Translations under genes and position numbers: made by a program | In this document: piece after piece, positions 1 through 6,605 of the stretch | Numbering within the stretch: the stretch's first letter is position 1 | Layout of the letters: the number at the start of each line of letters is the position of its first letter | Origin: an uncultured Rhodocyclaceae bacterium | Lineage (GTDB): Bacteria; Pseudomonadota; Gammaproteobacteria; Burkholderiales; Rhodocyclaceae | DNA: 13,085 nt | Direction: 5' to 3' | Assembly: GCA_903930805.1 (NCBI GenBank) | Contig: CAIYZZ010000201.1 | Span: 1-13,085, forward strand | The notes under the pieces: model-generated | The model's input: only the letters and a program-made list of their open reading frames with translations | Told to the model about the DNA's origin: nothing | Database searches by the model: none

Positions 1-73
1 ACCAGGCAAGATAGCTCGCCATCCGTTCAAGATGTTCGATCTTTTTCTGGATCAGCCTTTGATGTTGCGTCAC
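1..73 (-). CDS. Probable HEPN-type partner of the MNT nucleotidyltransferase (N-terminal fragment, cut by window edge)
   Basis: Only 24 codons are inside the window. They begin with GTG (73-71), which overlaps the stop codon of the upstream nucleotidyltransferase as GTGA, and read VTQHQRLIQKKIEHLERMAS followed by YLAW. A purine-rich GAGGGA (82-87) lies 8 nt upstream, a good Shine-Dalgarno placement, so the start is well supported. The peptide is charged and helical, with heptad-like spacing of I/L residues. Small MNT nucleotidyltransferases are normally followed or preceded by a HEPN-domain protein (HepT/DUF86, or a nucleotidyltransferase substrate-binding protein). The HEPN RNase motif (Rx4-6H) would lie beyond the edge and cannot be checked. 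The HEPN call therefore rests on context and is an inference. Confidence 0.6.
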   Translation of the reverse strand, partial: MTQHQRLIQKKIEHLERMASYLAW

Positions 74-354
74 AGGCGAAGTCCCTCTGTTTTTGCAATG
101 CAAGCGATTGGCCGTTGGTCGTCTGGTGTTGCGACGACAAGGTCGACGTGAAGGTCGACAGCATCCTCTATACTGATCTTGCAGCGTAATTCGCCCTGAA
201 AATCGGGGTGCCCGGTTTCCACAAAGAGGTCGATGTCACCACCGCGTCGGCTATCGTCGGTGCGCGAACCAAACAGCCATATCTTGGCATCGGAGGAGAT
301 TTCCCTTGCGATGATCGACTTGATGATCTCAGTTTGTTTGGTGCTTAAACGCAT
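70..354 (-). CDS. Minimal nucleotidyltransferase (MNT domain, antitoxin-like)
   Basis: 94 aa. The nucleotidyltransferase core is visible: a GS pair at residues 29-30, then RTDDSRRGG, then D40-I-D42, with a third likely acidic metal ligand in the strand ending at D71 (HVDLVV). This is the GSx9-10DxD signature of the Pol beta/MNT superfamily. The length is typical of MntA-like proteins that lack any extra domain. In HEPN/MNT pairs the MNT protein acts as antitoxin, adding AMP to the HEPN RNase. Here the next frame starts inside its stop codon, as expected of such a pair. The start (ATG, 354-352) has no obvious Shine-Dalgarno sequence. The gene follows the export permease by 48 bp, a gap that contains a dispersed repeat. 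Family assignment is firm; the antitoxin role is inferred. Confidence 0.85.
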   Translation of the reverse strand: MRLSTKQTEIIKSIIAREISSDAKIWLFGSRTDDSRRGGDIDLFVETGHPDFQGELRCKISIEDAVDLHVDLVVATPDDQRPIACIAKTEGLRL

Positions 355-374
355 GGCTTTGATTCTAATTGATG

Positions 375-400
375 GTTGCCGTCCCGCCAGCGCCGACTTT
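375..400 (-). repeat. Dispersed intergenic repeat, copy A
   Basis: A 26-bp sequence, identical at all 26 positions to the copy at 6564-6589 and matching the copy at 8453-8475 at 22 of 23 positions. The shared plus-strand core is CCGCCAGCGCCGACTTT. It begins 2 nt after the permease stop codon (minus strand) and ends 20 nt before the MNT start. It forms no convincing hairpin. Confidence 0.85.
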
Positions 401-402
401 CG

Positions 403-1197
403 TCAAAGCGCATCGGCGAACTCGTCGCGGGCATGGTTGAAGAAAGCAAAACCGAGCAGGGTAGTGGCGATGCCGATGATGAGGGCGGCAAACCATGCGG
501 ACCAAGAGACCGACTGACCCAACGCGGCGGCACGCGTCGCCTCGATAACTGCGCCGAGGGGGTTGAGTGCGTAAATCGGCTGCAAAAAGGCGGGAACGGC
601 GCTGGCCGGGTAGAACACCGGCGAGAGGAACAGCAACATCTGCACGAACAGCGGCACGATCTGGGTCATATCCTTGATGAATACACCCCAGGCGGCGAGA
701 AACCACGACAGCCCGACGGCCAGCAACAGTACCGGGGCAAGCAGTAGGGGGAAGAGCAGGAGGCTGGCGGAAAGGTGACCAGTCCAGGCCAGAGCAGCCG
801 CCAGAATCAGCAGGTTGAAGGCGGCATGCACCAGCCCGGCACCCATGGGCACGAGTGGCAAAATTTCCACGGGGAAGATTATCTTTTTGACGTAAGCCGG
901 ATAAGCGCGCACCGCCGTTGGCGCGCGTGAAACGGTTTCGCCGAAGAGGTTGAAGACAATCAGGCCCGAGTAAAGCATCAGCCAGAAGGGCATGCCTTCG
1001 GTCTGCTCCGGCCAGCGCGCCTGGAAGATGTGCCCAAAGACGAGCGCGAAGATGGCCAGCATCAACAGCGGGCTGAGGAATATCCACAGTACGCCGAACA
1101 TCGCGCCGCGATAGCGCAACAGGACATCGCGTTTGACGAGTTGCCCCAGCAGATAGCGGTGGCGATACAGGGTACCGAGAACTTTAAGCGGGTTCAG
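403..1197 (-). CDS. ABC-2 type permease for surface polysaccharide export (Wzm/KpsM-like)
   Basis: 264 aa from the proposed CTG start, the usual size for O-antigen/capsule export permeases. The N-terminus is cytoplasmic and amphipathic (HRYLLGQLVKRDVLLRYRG), as in this family, and is followed by about six hydrophobic segments. Motifs include SPVFYPASAVP and the helix-break ALNPLGAVIEATR near the C-terminus. The family exports undecaprenol-linked polysaccharide across the inner membrane with a Wzt-type ATPase, which is not in this window. In this frame no ATG, GTG or TTG occurs near the family's usual N-terminus. CTG (1197-1195) overlaps the sixA stop as CTGA and has GGAG at 1206-1209, 8 nt upstream. 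The first downstream ATG would remove the conserved N-terminus. The family is clear; the transported polysaccharide is unknown. Confidence 0.88.
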   Translation of the reverse strand: MNPLKVLGTLYRHRYLLGQLVKRDVLLRYRGAMFGVLWIFLSPLLMLAIFALVFGHIFQARWPEQTEGMPFWLMLYSGLIVFNLFGETVSRAPTAVRAYPAYVKKIIFPVEILPLVPMGAGLVHAAFNLLILAAALAWTGHLSASLLLFPLLLAPVLLLAVGLSWFLAAWGVFIKDMTQIVPLFVQMLLFLSPVFYPASAVPAFLQPIYALNPLGAVIEATRAAALGQSVSWSAWFAALIIGIATTLLGFAFFNHARDEFADAL

Positions 1198-1658
1198 CGC
1201 AGCATCTCCGGATTGATGACCGCCCGCAGCACCGTCTGTTCCTGCCCCTCGCGGCTGCGGGTGGAAAACCACCAGACGCCGCCCTTCTTCACGCTCCAGC
1301 CGGCTTCCGTGCCGGAGAGCAGCAGGGCGGCCAACTGGCCGAGCGATGGCTGGTGCCCCACCAGCAGAATGGCACCGGCGCGTGTCGGCCAACCGGATGC
1401 TGCGATCAGGTCGGCAGCGTCCGCGCCGGTGCCGATCTTGGGTTCGACCTCGAATGGCAGGGCCAGCGTATGAGCCGTCTGCTGGGTGCGTACGGCCGGG
1501 CTGACCAGCACCTTCATTTTTTTCGGCAGGCGCGGTTGCAGCCATTTGGCAATGTCGCGCGCCTGCTTCTCGCCGCGTGCGGTGAGGCGGCGTTTGGCGT
1601 CGGGCAGGCCGGGGCCGCAGTCTTCGGCTTCGGTGTGCCGCCAGAGGATCAAATCCAT
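1194..1658 (-). CDS. sixA: Phosphohistidine phosphatase SixA
   Basis: 154 aa, histidine phosphatase superfamily. The N-terminal catalytic motif is R7-H8-T9 (LWRHTEAED). The second half carries VSPAVRTQQT (R57, phosphate binding) and VGHQPSLG with the second catalytic histidine, H102. SixA proteins of about 160 aa remove phosphate from histidine, for example in HPt domains or the nitrogen phosphotransferase protein NPr. An upstream ATG (1673-1671) overlaps the previous stop as ATGA. I prefer the ATG at 1658 because GAGGGAG lies just upstream at good spacing and the protein then begins MDLILWRH like its family. It sits between the CYTH-CHAD gene (11 bp gap) and the export permease (4 bp overlap), so the three are probably cotranscribed. 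Confidence 0.92.
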   Translation of the reverse strand: MDLILWRHTEAEDCGPGLPDAKRRLTARGEKQARDIAKWLQPRLPKKMKVLVSPAVRTQQTAHTLALPFEVEPKIGTGADAADLIAASGWPTRAGAILLVGHQPSLGQLAALLLSGTEAGWSVKKGGVWWFSTRSREGQEQTVLRAVINPEMLR

Positions 1659-1669
1659 TGTGCTCCCTC

Positions 1670-3199
1670 TCATATGGGTCGGACGTCGAATTTTGGCAGA
1701 CGAAGTTTGCCGAGATGTTTCAATCCGACCGGTACGGATGAGAGAAGTTTTTGGTGGCGGGGGCCATGCCAGCCGCCGATGAGGGTGACGGCTTCGCGCA
1801 GGCGGGGATCATCGTCGGCGCAATTCATCAACAGTTCGCCGGCGTTGGCGAGGTCGTTGATCTGTCCCAGTGTGTCTTGCAGGCTGGCCAGTTGGGCGAG
1901 CATGCGGCGCATGGCCTTGGCCGACGTGAGCGGAGTAAAAAATTCGAGGGCGTAGCGCAGTCGCTTGATGCCGATGCGCAGGGCGTGGAGTGACGGCGGA
2001 TTTGCAATGTTGGCGTTAGCGGCCAGCAAAAGCACTTTCTTGCGCAGACGGTGCAGACGGCTTTCGGCAAATTCGATCAGGGTAAATATCATCTCCGCCG
2101 TCTCACCACCGCCGACTTTTTCTTGTTCATGTAGGGTGGCCAGCGCCTGAAGGACGATGCTGCCATAGCGTGGCGAACGCAGAAAACGCAGGGCGCCCTG
2201 GCGCGTGTCGAAGCCCCGTTCGGTGATGATGCCGACAAGTGCTGCCAGACGGGGCTCGTCGGGCAGGGCCTGCAAAACCGGTTCGGCGATCTCGGCCAGC
2301 AAGACGTCGAGGTCGCGGGCACGACCGAGTACCGCCATCAGTTCGCGCAGGGGGGGCAGCAGTGGTACGGCAAAATCGGCGGGCAGGAGGGGGCCGAAGA
2401 GGCGCAGTGCAGCGCGCAGCCGACGCGTGGCGACGCGCATCTGGTGGATATATTCAGGATCTTCGCTGGCTAGAGCGCCGAGATGGTTCTGCTGCAGGTG
2501 ATCGAGGCAGGAGAGCGCAATTGCCTGGAAAGCTGCGGCGGGGGCCGCCGTGGCATCGAGGGGAATTGGCTCCGCCTTGACGGGGGCAGCGGGCGTTTGC
2601 TTGAACAGGCGATAACCGCGGTCGGCTTTGGACAGGGTCGCAGGTGCCAGCGGGATGCGCTCGGCAAGCGTGCGCGCGAGGTTGAACAGTTGTGCCTCGT
2701 GGCCCTCAATCAGTTCAATTTCGACCTCGGAAATGGCCTCGCGCCGCCCGCCGGCGGCAATCCAGCCGCGGTCGAGCATCAGGGCAATGCGTGTGTCGGG
2801 CGTTGGCTCAAAAAACCAGGTGATGCGCAGAAAATTTGTTTCAAAGATCGGCGCGATGCGCGTCTTGATCTTGGGGCGCTCCAGCCAGGTGCGCACTGCG
2901 TCAGCATCGATGGGCGAAAAATCGAAATGCCCAATGTAGGGTGTCTCCCACTCCGGCCGCGCGGAAAGCCCGCCCGCCGACTTGCCCGCGCATTTGACTG
3001 TTTGCAGCCAGAGCTTGCCCTGTGCCCGCAGGCGCAGGCCGATGCCGCGCTGGCGCAGTTCAAGCTCGGGCGTGTCGTAGTACAGGTTGACCAAGCGGAA
3101 CGATTGCTTGCTCTTCGCCTGCTTGAGCAGCGGGTGACGCAGAAAGTTACTCTGGGCGTCTTCCGCCAGTGCCAGTTTTAGTTCGATTTCTTGAGCCAT
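1670..3199 (-). CDS. CYTH-CHAD protein, inorganic triphosphatase-like (YgiF family)
   Basis: 509 aa with two domains. Residues 1 to about 200 form a CYTH triphosphate tunnel: the ExExK signature is E4-I-E6-L-K8, followed by YYDTPELELRQRGIGLRLR, then SEVEIELIEG and SKADRGYRLF near its end. Residues about 225-500 form a CHAD domain of repeated helices with conserved basic residues (IHQMRVATRRLRAALRLF, LRIGIKRLRYALEFF). CYTH domains hydrolyse triphosphate or related compounds with metal ions. CHAD domains bind polyphosphate. The combination and length match E. coli YgiF. The gene lies 30 bp after the efflux permease and 11 bp before sixA; the start has no strong Shine-Dalgarno sequence. A role in polyphosphate or triphosphate turnover follows from the family; the physiological substrate is not shown. 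Confidence 0.93.
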   Translation of the reverse strand: MAQEIELKLALAEDAQSNFLRHPLLKQAKSKQSFRLVNLYYDTPELELRQRGIGLRLRAQGKLWLQTVKCAGKSAGGLSARPEWETPYIGHFDFSPIDADAVRTWLERPKIKTRIAPIFETNFLRITWFFEPTPDTRIALMLDRGWIAAGGRREAISEVEIELIEGHEAQLFNLARTLAERIPLAPATLSKADRGYRLFKQTPAAPVKAEPIPLDATAAPAAAFQAIALSCLDHLQQNHLGALASEDPEYIHQMRVATRRLRAALRLFGPLLPADFAVPLLPPLRELMAVLGRARDLDVLLAEIAEPVLQALPDEPRLAALVGIITERGFDTRQGALRFLRSPRYGSIVLQALATLHEQEKVGGGETAEMIFTLIEFAESRLHRLRKKVLLLAANANIANPPSLHALRIGIKRLRYALEFFTPLTSAKAMRRMLAQLASLQDTLGQINDLANAGELLMNCADDDPRLREAVTLIGGWHGPRHQKLLSSVPVGLKHLGKLRLPKFDVRPI

Positions 3200-3229
3200 G
3201 GGAGCGAAGATACTACAGCAGCGCGCGAC

Positions 3230-4468
3230 TTACTCGTGACGCAGGGCTTCAATCGGTGACATGCGCGCGGCTTGGCGCGCCGGGTAAAAACCGAAAAAGA
3301 TGCCGATCATGGCGGCAAAGCTGACGGCCAGCGCCGTGGCGAAAGCCGAAAGTTTGATCGGCCAGCCGGCGAGTTCGCCGATCAGTTGCGCACCGGCGCT
3401 GCCCAGCAGTACGCCGATCAGCCCGCCGATCAACGAGAGCGTGATGGCTTCGATGAGAAACTGCTGCAGGATATCGCCGGCGCGCGCGCCGACCGCCCGG
3501 CGCAGGCCAATCTCGCGGGTGCGCTCGGTGACCGATACCAGCATGATGTTCATGATGCCGATGCCACCCACCAGCAGCGATACCGAGGCGACTGCGGCCA
3601 GCAGCATGGCGAGCACGCGCGACGAGTCTTCCTGGGCCTGGAGGATTTCCGAAAGGTTGCGCACGTTGAAGTCGTCGTCCTGGCCCGGTTGCAGGCGGTG
3701 GCGCTGCCGCAGCAGCTCGCGCATCTTTTCTTCCGCTTCCTTGATTTCCACGCCCTGCCTGACCTTGACGGTGAATGAGCCCACCGAGCGCGATTTCGCC
3801 AGTGCGGTGGCGCCGAGCACGCGTTTGCGCGCGGTGGAAATCGGCAGCAGCACGACGTCGTCCTGATCCTGGCCCGACATGCTCTGTCCCTTCCTTTCGA
3901 GCACGCCGATGACCGTCAGCGGCACCTTGCGGATGCGGATCACCTGGTCGATGGGGCTGGCGTCGCCGAACAGGCTGGTGGCGACGGTCACGCCGATGAC
4001 GGCCACTTTCGCCGCGCTGTTGACTTCGGCCTGCTCGATGCCGCGACCCTCGACGATCTGCCATTCACGCGCCTCGAAATATTCGGGCGTCACGCCATAA
4101 CACGTCGTCGACCAGTTGGCATTTCCCGAGACTACCTGGCCGCTGCCGCGCAAGGCCGGGGCGGCAGTCTGAATTTCGTCAGGCAGTTCCCGGGAGATGG
4201 CATAGGCATCGTCCTCGCTGATCGTCTGCATCGATCCGGCGCCGCTGCGGGCACCGGTGTAGGTCGCCGACGCCGAGAAGACGATGATCAGGTTCGCGCC
4301 CAGGCTGCGGATCTGCGCCTCGATCTTGGCTTGCGCGCCGCTGCCCACGGCGATCATGACAATCACCGCGCCGACCCCGATGATGATGCCCAGCATGGTC
4401 AGGGCCGAGCGCAGCTTGTTGACGCGCAGGGCGTTCAGGGCGATCCGCAGGGTGGCGAGGAAACTCAT
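3230..4468 (-). CDS. MacB-type ABC transporter permease (FtsX-like)
   Basis: 412 aa. Order: a short cytoplasmic N-terminus (LATLRIALNALRVNKLRSALT), TM1 at about residues 20-42 (LGIIIGVGAVIVMIAVGSG), and a large periplasmic MacB_PCD-type domain to about residue 280. TM2-TM4 follow in an FtsX fold, with the typical GGIGIMNIMLVSVTERTREI and the C-terminal FYPARQAARMSPIEALRHE. In MacB the ATPase is fused to this module, whereas here it is a separate gene upstream. The start overlaps the ATPase stop as ATGA (4465-4468), implying translational coupling and 1:1 synthesis. With the adaptor encoded before it, this should form a mechanotransmission-type exporter of a periplasmic substrate such as a peptide, siderophore or macrolide. 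The substrate cannot be read from sequence. Confidence 0.93.
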   Translation of the reverse strand: MSFLATLRIALNALRVNKLRSALTMLGIIIGVGAVIVMIAVGSGAQAKIEAQIRSLGANLIIVFSASATYTGARSGAGSMQTISEDDAYAISRELPDEIQTAAPALRGSGQVVSGNANWSTTCYGVTPEYFEAREWQIVEGRGIEQAEVNSAAKVAVIGVTVATSLFGDASPIDQVIRIRKVPLTVIGVLERKGQSMSGQDQDDVVLLPISTARKRVLGATALAKSRSVGSFTVKVRQGVEIKEAEEKMRELLRQRHRLQPGQDDDFNVRNLSEILQAQEDSSRVLAMLLAAVASVSLLVGGIGIMNIMLVSVTERTREIGLRRAVGARAGDILQQFLIEAITLSLIGGLIGVLLGSAGAQLIGELAGWPIKLSAFATALAVSFAAMIGIFFGFYPARQAARMSPIEALRHE

Positions 4469-5208
4469 GCTGCTGTAATGCTGCCGGGCAGGGAAGCCAG
4501 CGCCTCGGTGGCGTCACGCGGCGGGTTGGCGCGATCCTCGACGACCAGGCCGTCGCGGAAGCTGATGATCCTGCCGGCAAACTCGGCGATATCGCGCTCA
4601 TGGGTGACGAGCACGACTGTCAGCCCGGTGCGGTTCAGGCCCTGCAACAGCGCCATGATTTCCACGCTGGTGCGCGAGTCGAGCGCACCGGTCGGCTCGT
4701 CGGCGAGCAGCAGCAGTGGGTCGTTGACCAGCGCGCGGGCGATGGCGACCCGCTGCTGCTGGCCGCCGGACAGCTGCGAGGGCTGGTGATCCATGCGCTC
4801 GGCCAGGCCGACCTGGCCCAGCCGCTGCCCGGCGCGCTGCTGCCGTTCGCACTGCGCCATGCCGCTGTAGAGCAGGGGCAGCGCTACGTTGTCGAGTGCC
4901 GAGGTACGCGCCAGCAGGTTGAAGTGCTGGAAGACGAAACCGATCTTGCGGTTGCGCACGTGGGCCAGTCGGTCGTCGGAGAGATGGGCGACTTCTTCGC
5001 CGCCCAGCCAGTACTCGCCCGTGGTGGGACGATCCAGGCAGCCGAGCAGGTTCATGAACGTCGACTTGCCGGAGCCGGAGGGCCCCATGATGGCGACGAA
5101 TTCGCCCGTCGCGATGCTCAGGGAAACGCCACGGAGCGCCGCCACGACGGTGCTCCCCATGACGTATTCCTTGGTGAAGGACTGGGCGCGTATCAGGGGT
5201 TCCGGCAT
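4465..5208 (-). CDS. MacB/LolD-type ABC transporter ATP-binding protein
   Basis: 247 aa. All motifs of an active ATPase are present: Walker A GPSGSGKST (42-50), Q-loop FVFQHFNLL, signature LSGGQQQR (146-153), Walker B LLLLADEPTGALD (165-177) and the H-loop VTHERD with H203. The sequence TFMNLLGCLDRPTTGEYWL is typical of the LolD/MacB/FtsE group. An in-frame ATG at 5274 would add 22 poorly conserved residues and run into the adaptor gene. I chose the ATG at 5208, which follows the adaptor stop by 13 nt and starts MPEPLIRAQSFTKEY. The gene sits between the adaptor and the permease and completes a split MacB. It is energised in the cytoplasm and coupled to the FtsX-like permease. Confidence 0.93.
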   Translation of the reverse strand: MPEPLIRAQSFTKEYVMGSTVVAALRGVSLSIATGEFVAIMGPSGSGKSTFMNLLGCLDRPTTGEYWLGGEEVAHLSDDRLAHVRNRKIGFVFQHFNLLARTSALDNVALPLLYSGMAQCERQQRAGQRLGQVGLAERMDHQPSQLSGGQQQRVAIARALVNDPLLLLADEPTGALDSRTSVEIMALLQGLNRTGLTVVLVTHERDIAEFAGRIISFRDGLVVEDRANPPRDATEALASLPGSITAA

Positions 5209-5221
5209 GGTCGCGGCCGCG

Positions 5222-6526
5222 TCAGAACATGCGGAGCCCGCCCGGCGCCGCAGGTTTGTTGGCTGCGCTCGCAATGCCGACGATCACTTCCGTGCCCGGG
5301 GCGAGTTCGGACTCCAGCAGTTCGGTCTGGTTGCCGTCGTTGATGCCGGTCTTGACCGCGACGGCCTTCGGCCTGCCGTCGGCATCGACCACCCAGAGCT
5401 TGCCCATGCCCGCGCCGCCGCCCTTGCCACCCGTGCCACCTGGGCCGCCCCTGCCCATGCCGCCACCCGGGCCCGGTTGTCCGGGTTGCCGTTCCGCCGG
5501 CGTCGACTTTTCGTCGGGGTTGCCGGCGGGGCGGAAGCGCAGGGCGGCATTGGGAACCCGGAGCACCTGTTCCTTGTAGGCCGTGACGATGCGCACATTG
5601 GCGGTCATGCCCGGCAACAGGGAAAGATCGGCATTGTTCGCCGAGATGACGACGGTGTAGGTGACGACATTGGATTCGACCTTGGCCGCCTTGCGCACCT
5701 GCTTGACCGCGCCGGCGAAACTGCGCCCGGGGAAGGCATCAACGGTGAAGCTCGCCTTCTGTCCGAGCCGGATGCGGCCGACGTCGGCCTCGTCGATGGA
5801 GGTTTCCACCTGCATGTCGGTGAGGTTCTGGGCAATGACGAAAAGTTCCGGCGCCTGGAGGGATGCCGCCACGGTCTGACCGCGGTCGACGCTGCGCTTG
5901 ACGACGACGCCATCCACCGGCGAACGGATTTCCGTGCGGCCGAGGTCGACCCGGGCCTGCGCCAGCTGGGCCTGGCGCTGCCTGACGACGGCCGCGCCGT
6001 TCTGGGCCTGGGCGCGGGCGACTTCGAGCTGCGCCTTGGCCGTATCCAGTGCCGACTCGGCCTTGTCGAGTTCGGAGGAACTGATGAAATTCTTTACGAC
6101 CAGCGTTTTTTTGCGTGCGTAGTCGCGTTGGGCTTCGCGCAGGATGGATTCGACGCGGAGCAGGTCGGCACGCTGCGTCAGTGCCGTGGCGCGAACAGCT
6201 TCAAGATCGGCCTCGGCCTGGCGGACCTTCTGCTCGAAAATTTCTGGGTCGATGCGGGCAATTAACTGCGTGGCTTTCACCTCGCTGTTGAAGTCCGCAA
6301 AAATCTCCTTGAGCTGCCCGGAGACTTGCGAACCGACCTGCACCGAAACCACCGGGTTGAGGGTGCCCGTGGCGGCAACCGTGGCAGTCAAAGGCCCGTT
6401 CTCGCATTTCGCGAGCTTGTATTTGGGGGAGTCCGGCGGCGCAAGGAAGAACCGATATCCGCCGTAACCCAGACCCGCGAGGAAGATGACAGTAAAGCCG
6501 GTGAGCGCAATGCGACGTGAATTCAT
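5222..6526 (-). CDS. MacA-like periplasmic adaptor (membrane fusion protein)
   Basis: 434 aa. An N-terminal membrane anchor (residues about 7-28, TGFTVIFLAGLGYGGYRFF) is followed by a lipoyl half (VQVGSQVSGQLKEIFADFNSEV). A long alpha-helical hairpin with coiled-coil character spans about 95-185 (EQKVRQAEADLEAVRATALT and onward). The second lipoyl half is GRTEIRSPVDGVVVKRSVDRGQTV, and beta-barrel and membrane-proximal domains complete the protein. There is no lipobox, so it is anchored by the helix. MacA-type adaptors form hexamers linking a MacB permease to a TolC-type channel; no channel gene is in this window. A Gly-rich insert lies at residues 352-376. The gene is first of the three-gene exporter operon and follows the flgT-like gene by 79 bp. 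Confidence 0.92.
   Translation of the reverse strand: MNSRRIALTGFTVIFLAGLGYGGYRFFLAPPDSPKYKLAKCENGPLTATVAATGTLNPVVSVQVGSQVSGQLKEIFADFNSEVKATQLIARIDPEIFEQKVRQAEADLEAVRATALTQRADLLRVESILREAQRDYARKKTLVVKNFISSSELDKAESALDTAKAQLEVARAQAQNGAAVVRQRQAQLAQARVDLGRTEIRSPVDGVVVKRSVDRGQTVAASLQAPELFVIAQNLTDMQVETSIDEADVGRIRLGQKASFTVDAFPGRSFAGAVKQVRKAAKVESNVVTYTVVISANNADLSLLPGMTANVRIVTAYKEQVLRVPNAALRFRPAGNPDEKSTPAERQPGQPGPGGGMGRGGPGGTGGKGGGAGMGKLWVVDADGRPKAVAVKTGINDGNQTELLESELAPGTEVIVGIASAANKPAAPGGLRMF
5399..5473 (-). other. Gly-rich low-complexity insert within the adaptor protein
   Basis: Encodes residues 352-376 of the adaptor: 17 glycines in 25 residues, broken by M, R, P, T, K and A. It lies between the beta-barrel strand ending NAALRFRP and the strand KLWVVDADGRP. 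It keeps the frame, so it is an expressed flexible loop and not a frameshift. Confidence 0.8.
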
Positions 6527-6563
6527 GCGCCGATTCTAGCTGAAGCCCCTCACGTAAAAAATT

Positions 6564-6589
6564 GTTGCCGTCCCGCCAGCGCCGACTTT
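6564..6589 (-). repeat. Dispersed intergenic repeat, copy B
   Basis: Identical to copy A over all 26 bp. It lies 16 nt after the stop codon of the flgT-like gene and 37 nt before the adaptor start, in the same orientation relative to transcription as the other two copies. On the minus strand it is followed by a short T-run (6557-6562), but the repeat has no clear stem, so I do not call a terminator. Confidence 0.85.
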
Positions 6590-6605
6590 TACAGAGAGTT
6601 ACTTT

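Noticed and set aside
365..1087. Minus-strand open frame of 240 codons inside the permease region
   Set aside because: Arg/Pro/Ala-rich translation in an alternative frame of a clear membrane protein gene. Its last residues come from repeat copy A, not from a gene.
2109..2126. CGCCGACTTTTT resembling the dispersed repeat
   Set aside because: Only part of the core matches, and it encodes conserved-frame residues (KKVGGGE) within the CHAD domain, so it is coincidence.
2483..3181. Plus-strand open frame (232 codons) opposite the CYTH-CHAD gene
   Set aside because: Antisense shadow without domain or start signals; the minus-strand protein explains the whole region.
4889..6265. Long plus-strand open frame (458 codons) opposite the adaptor and ATPase genes
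   Set aside because: It mirrors a GC-rich gene on the other strand, crosses the junction of two well-supported genes, and shows no domain or ribosome binding site.
6557..6590. Rho-independent terminator at repeat copy B
   Set aside because: A T-run follows on the minus strand, but the preceding GC-rich repeat cannot form a stable stem.
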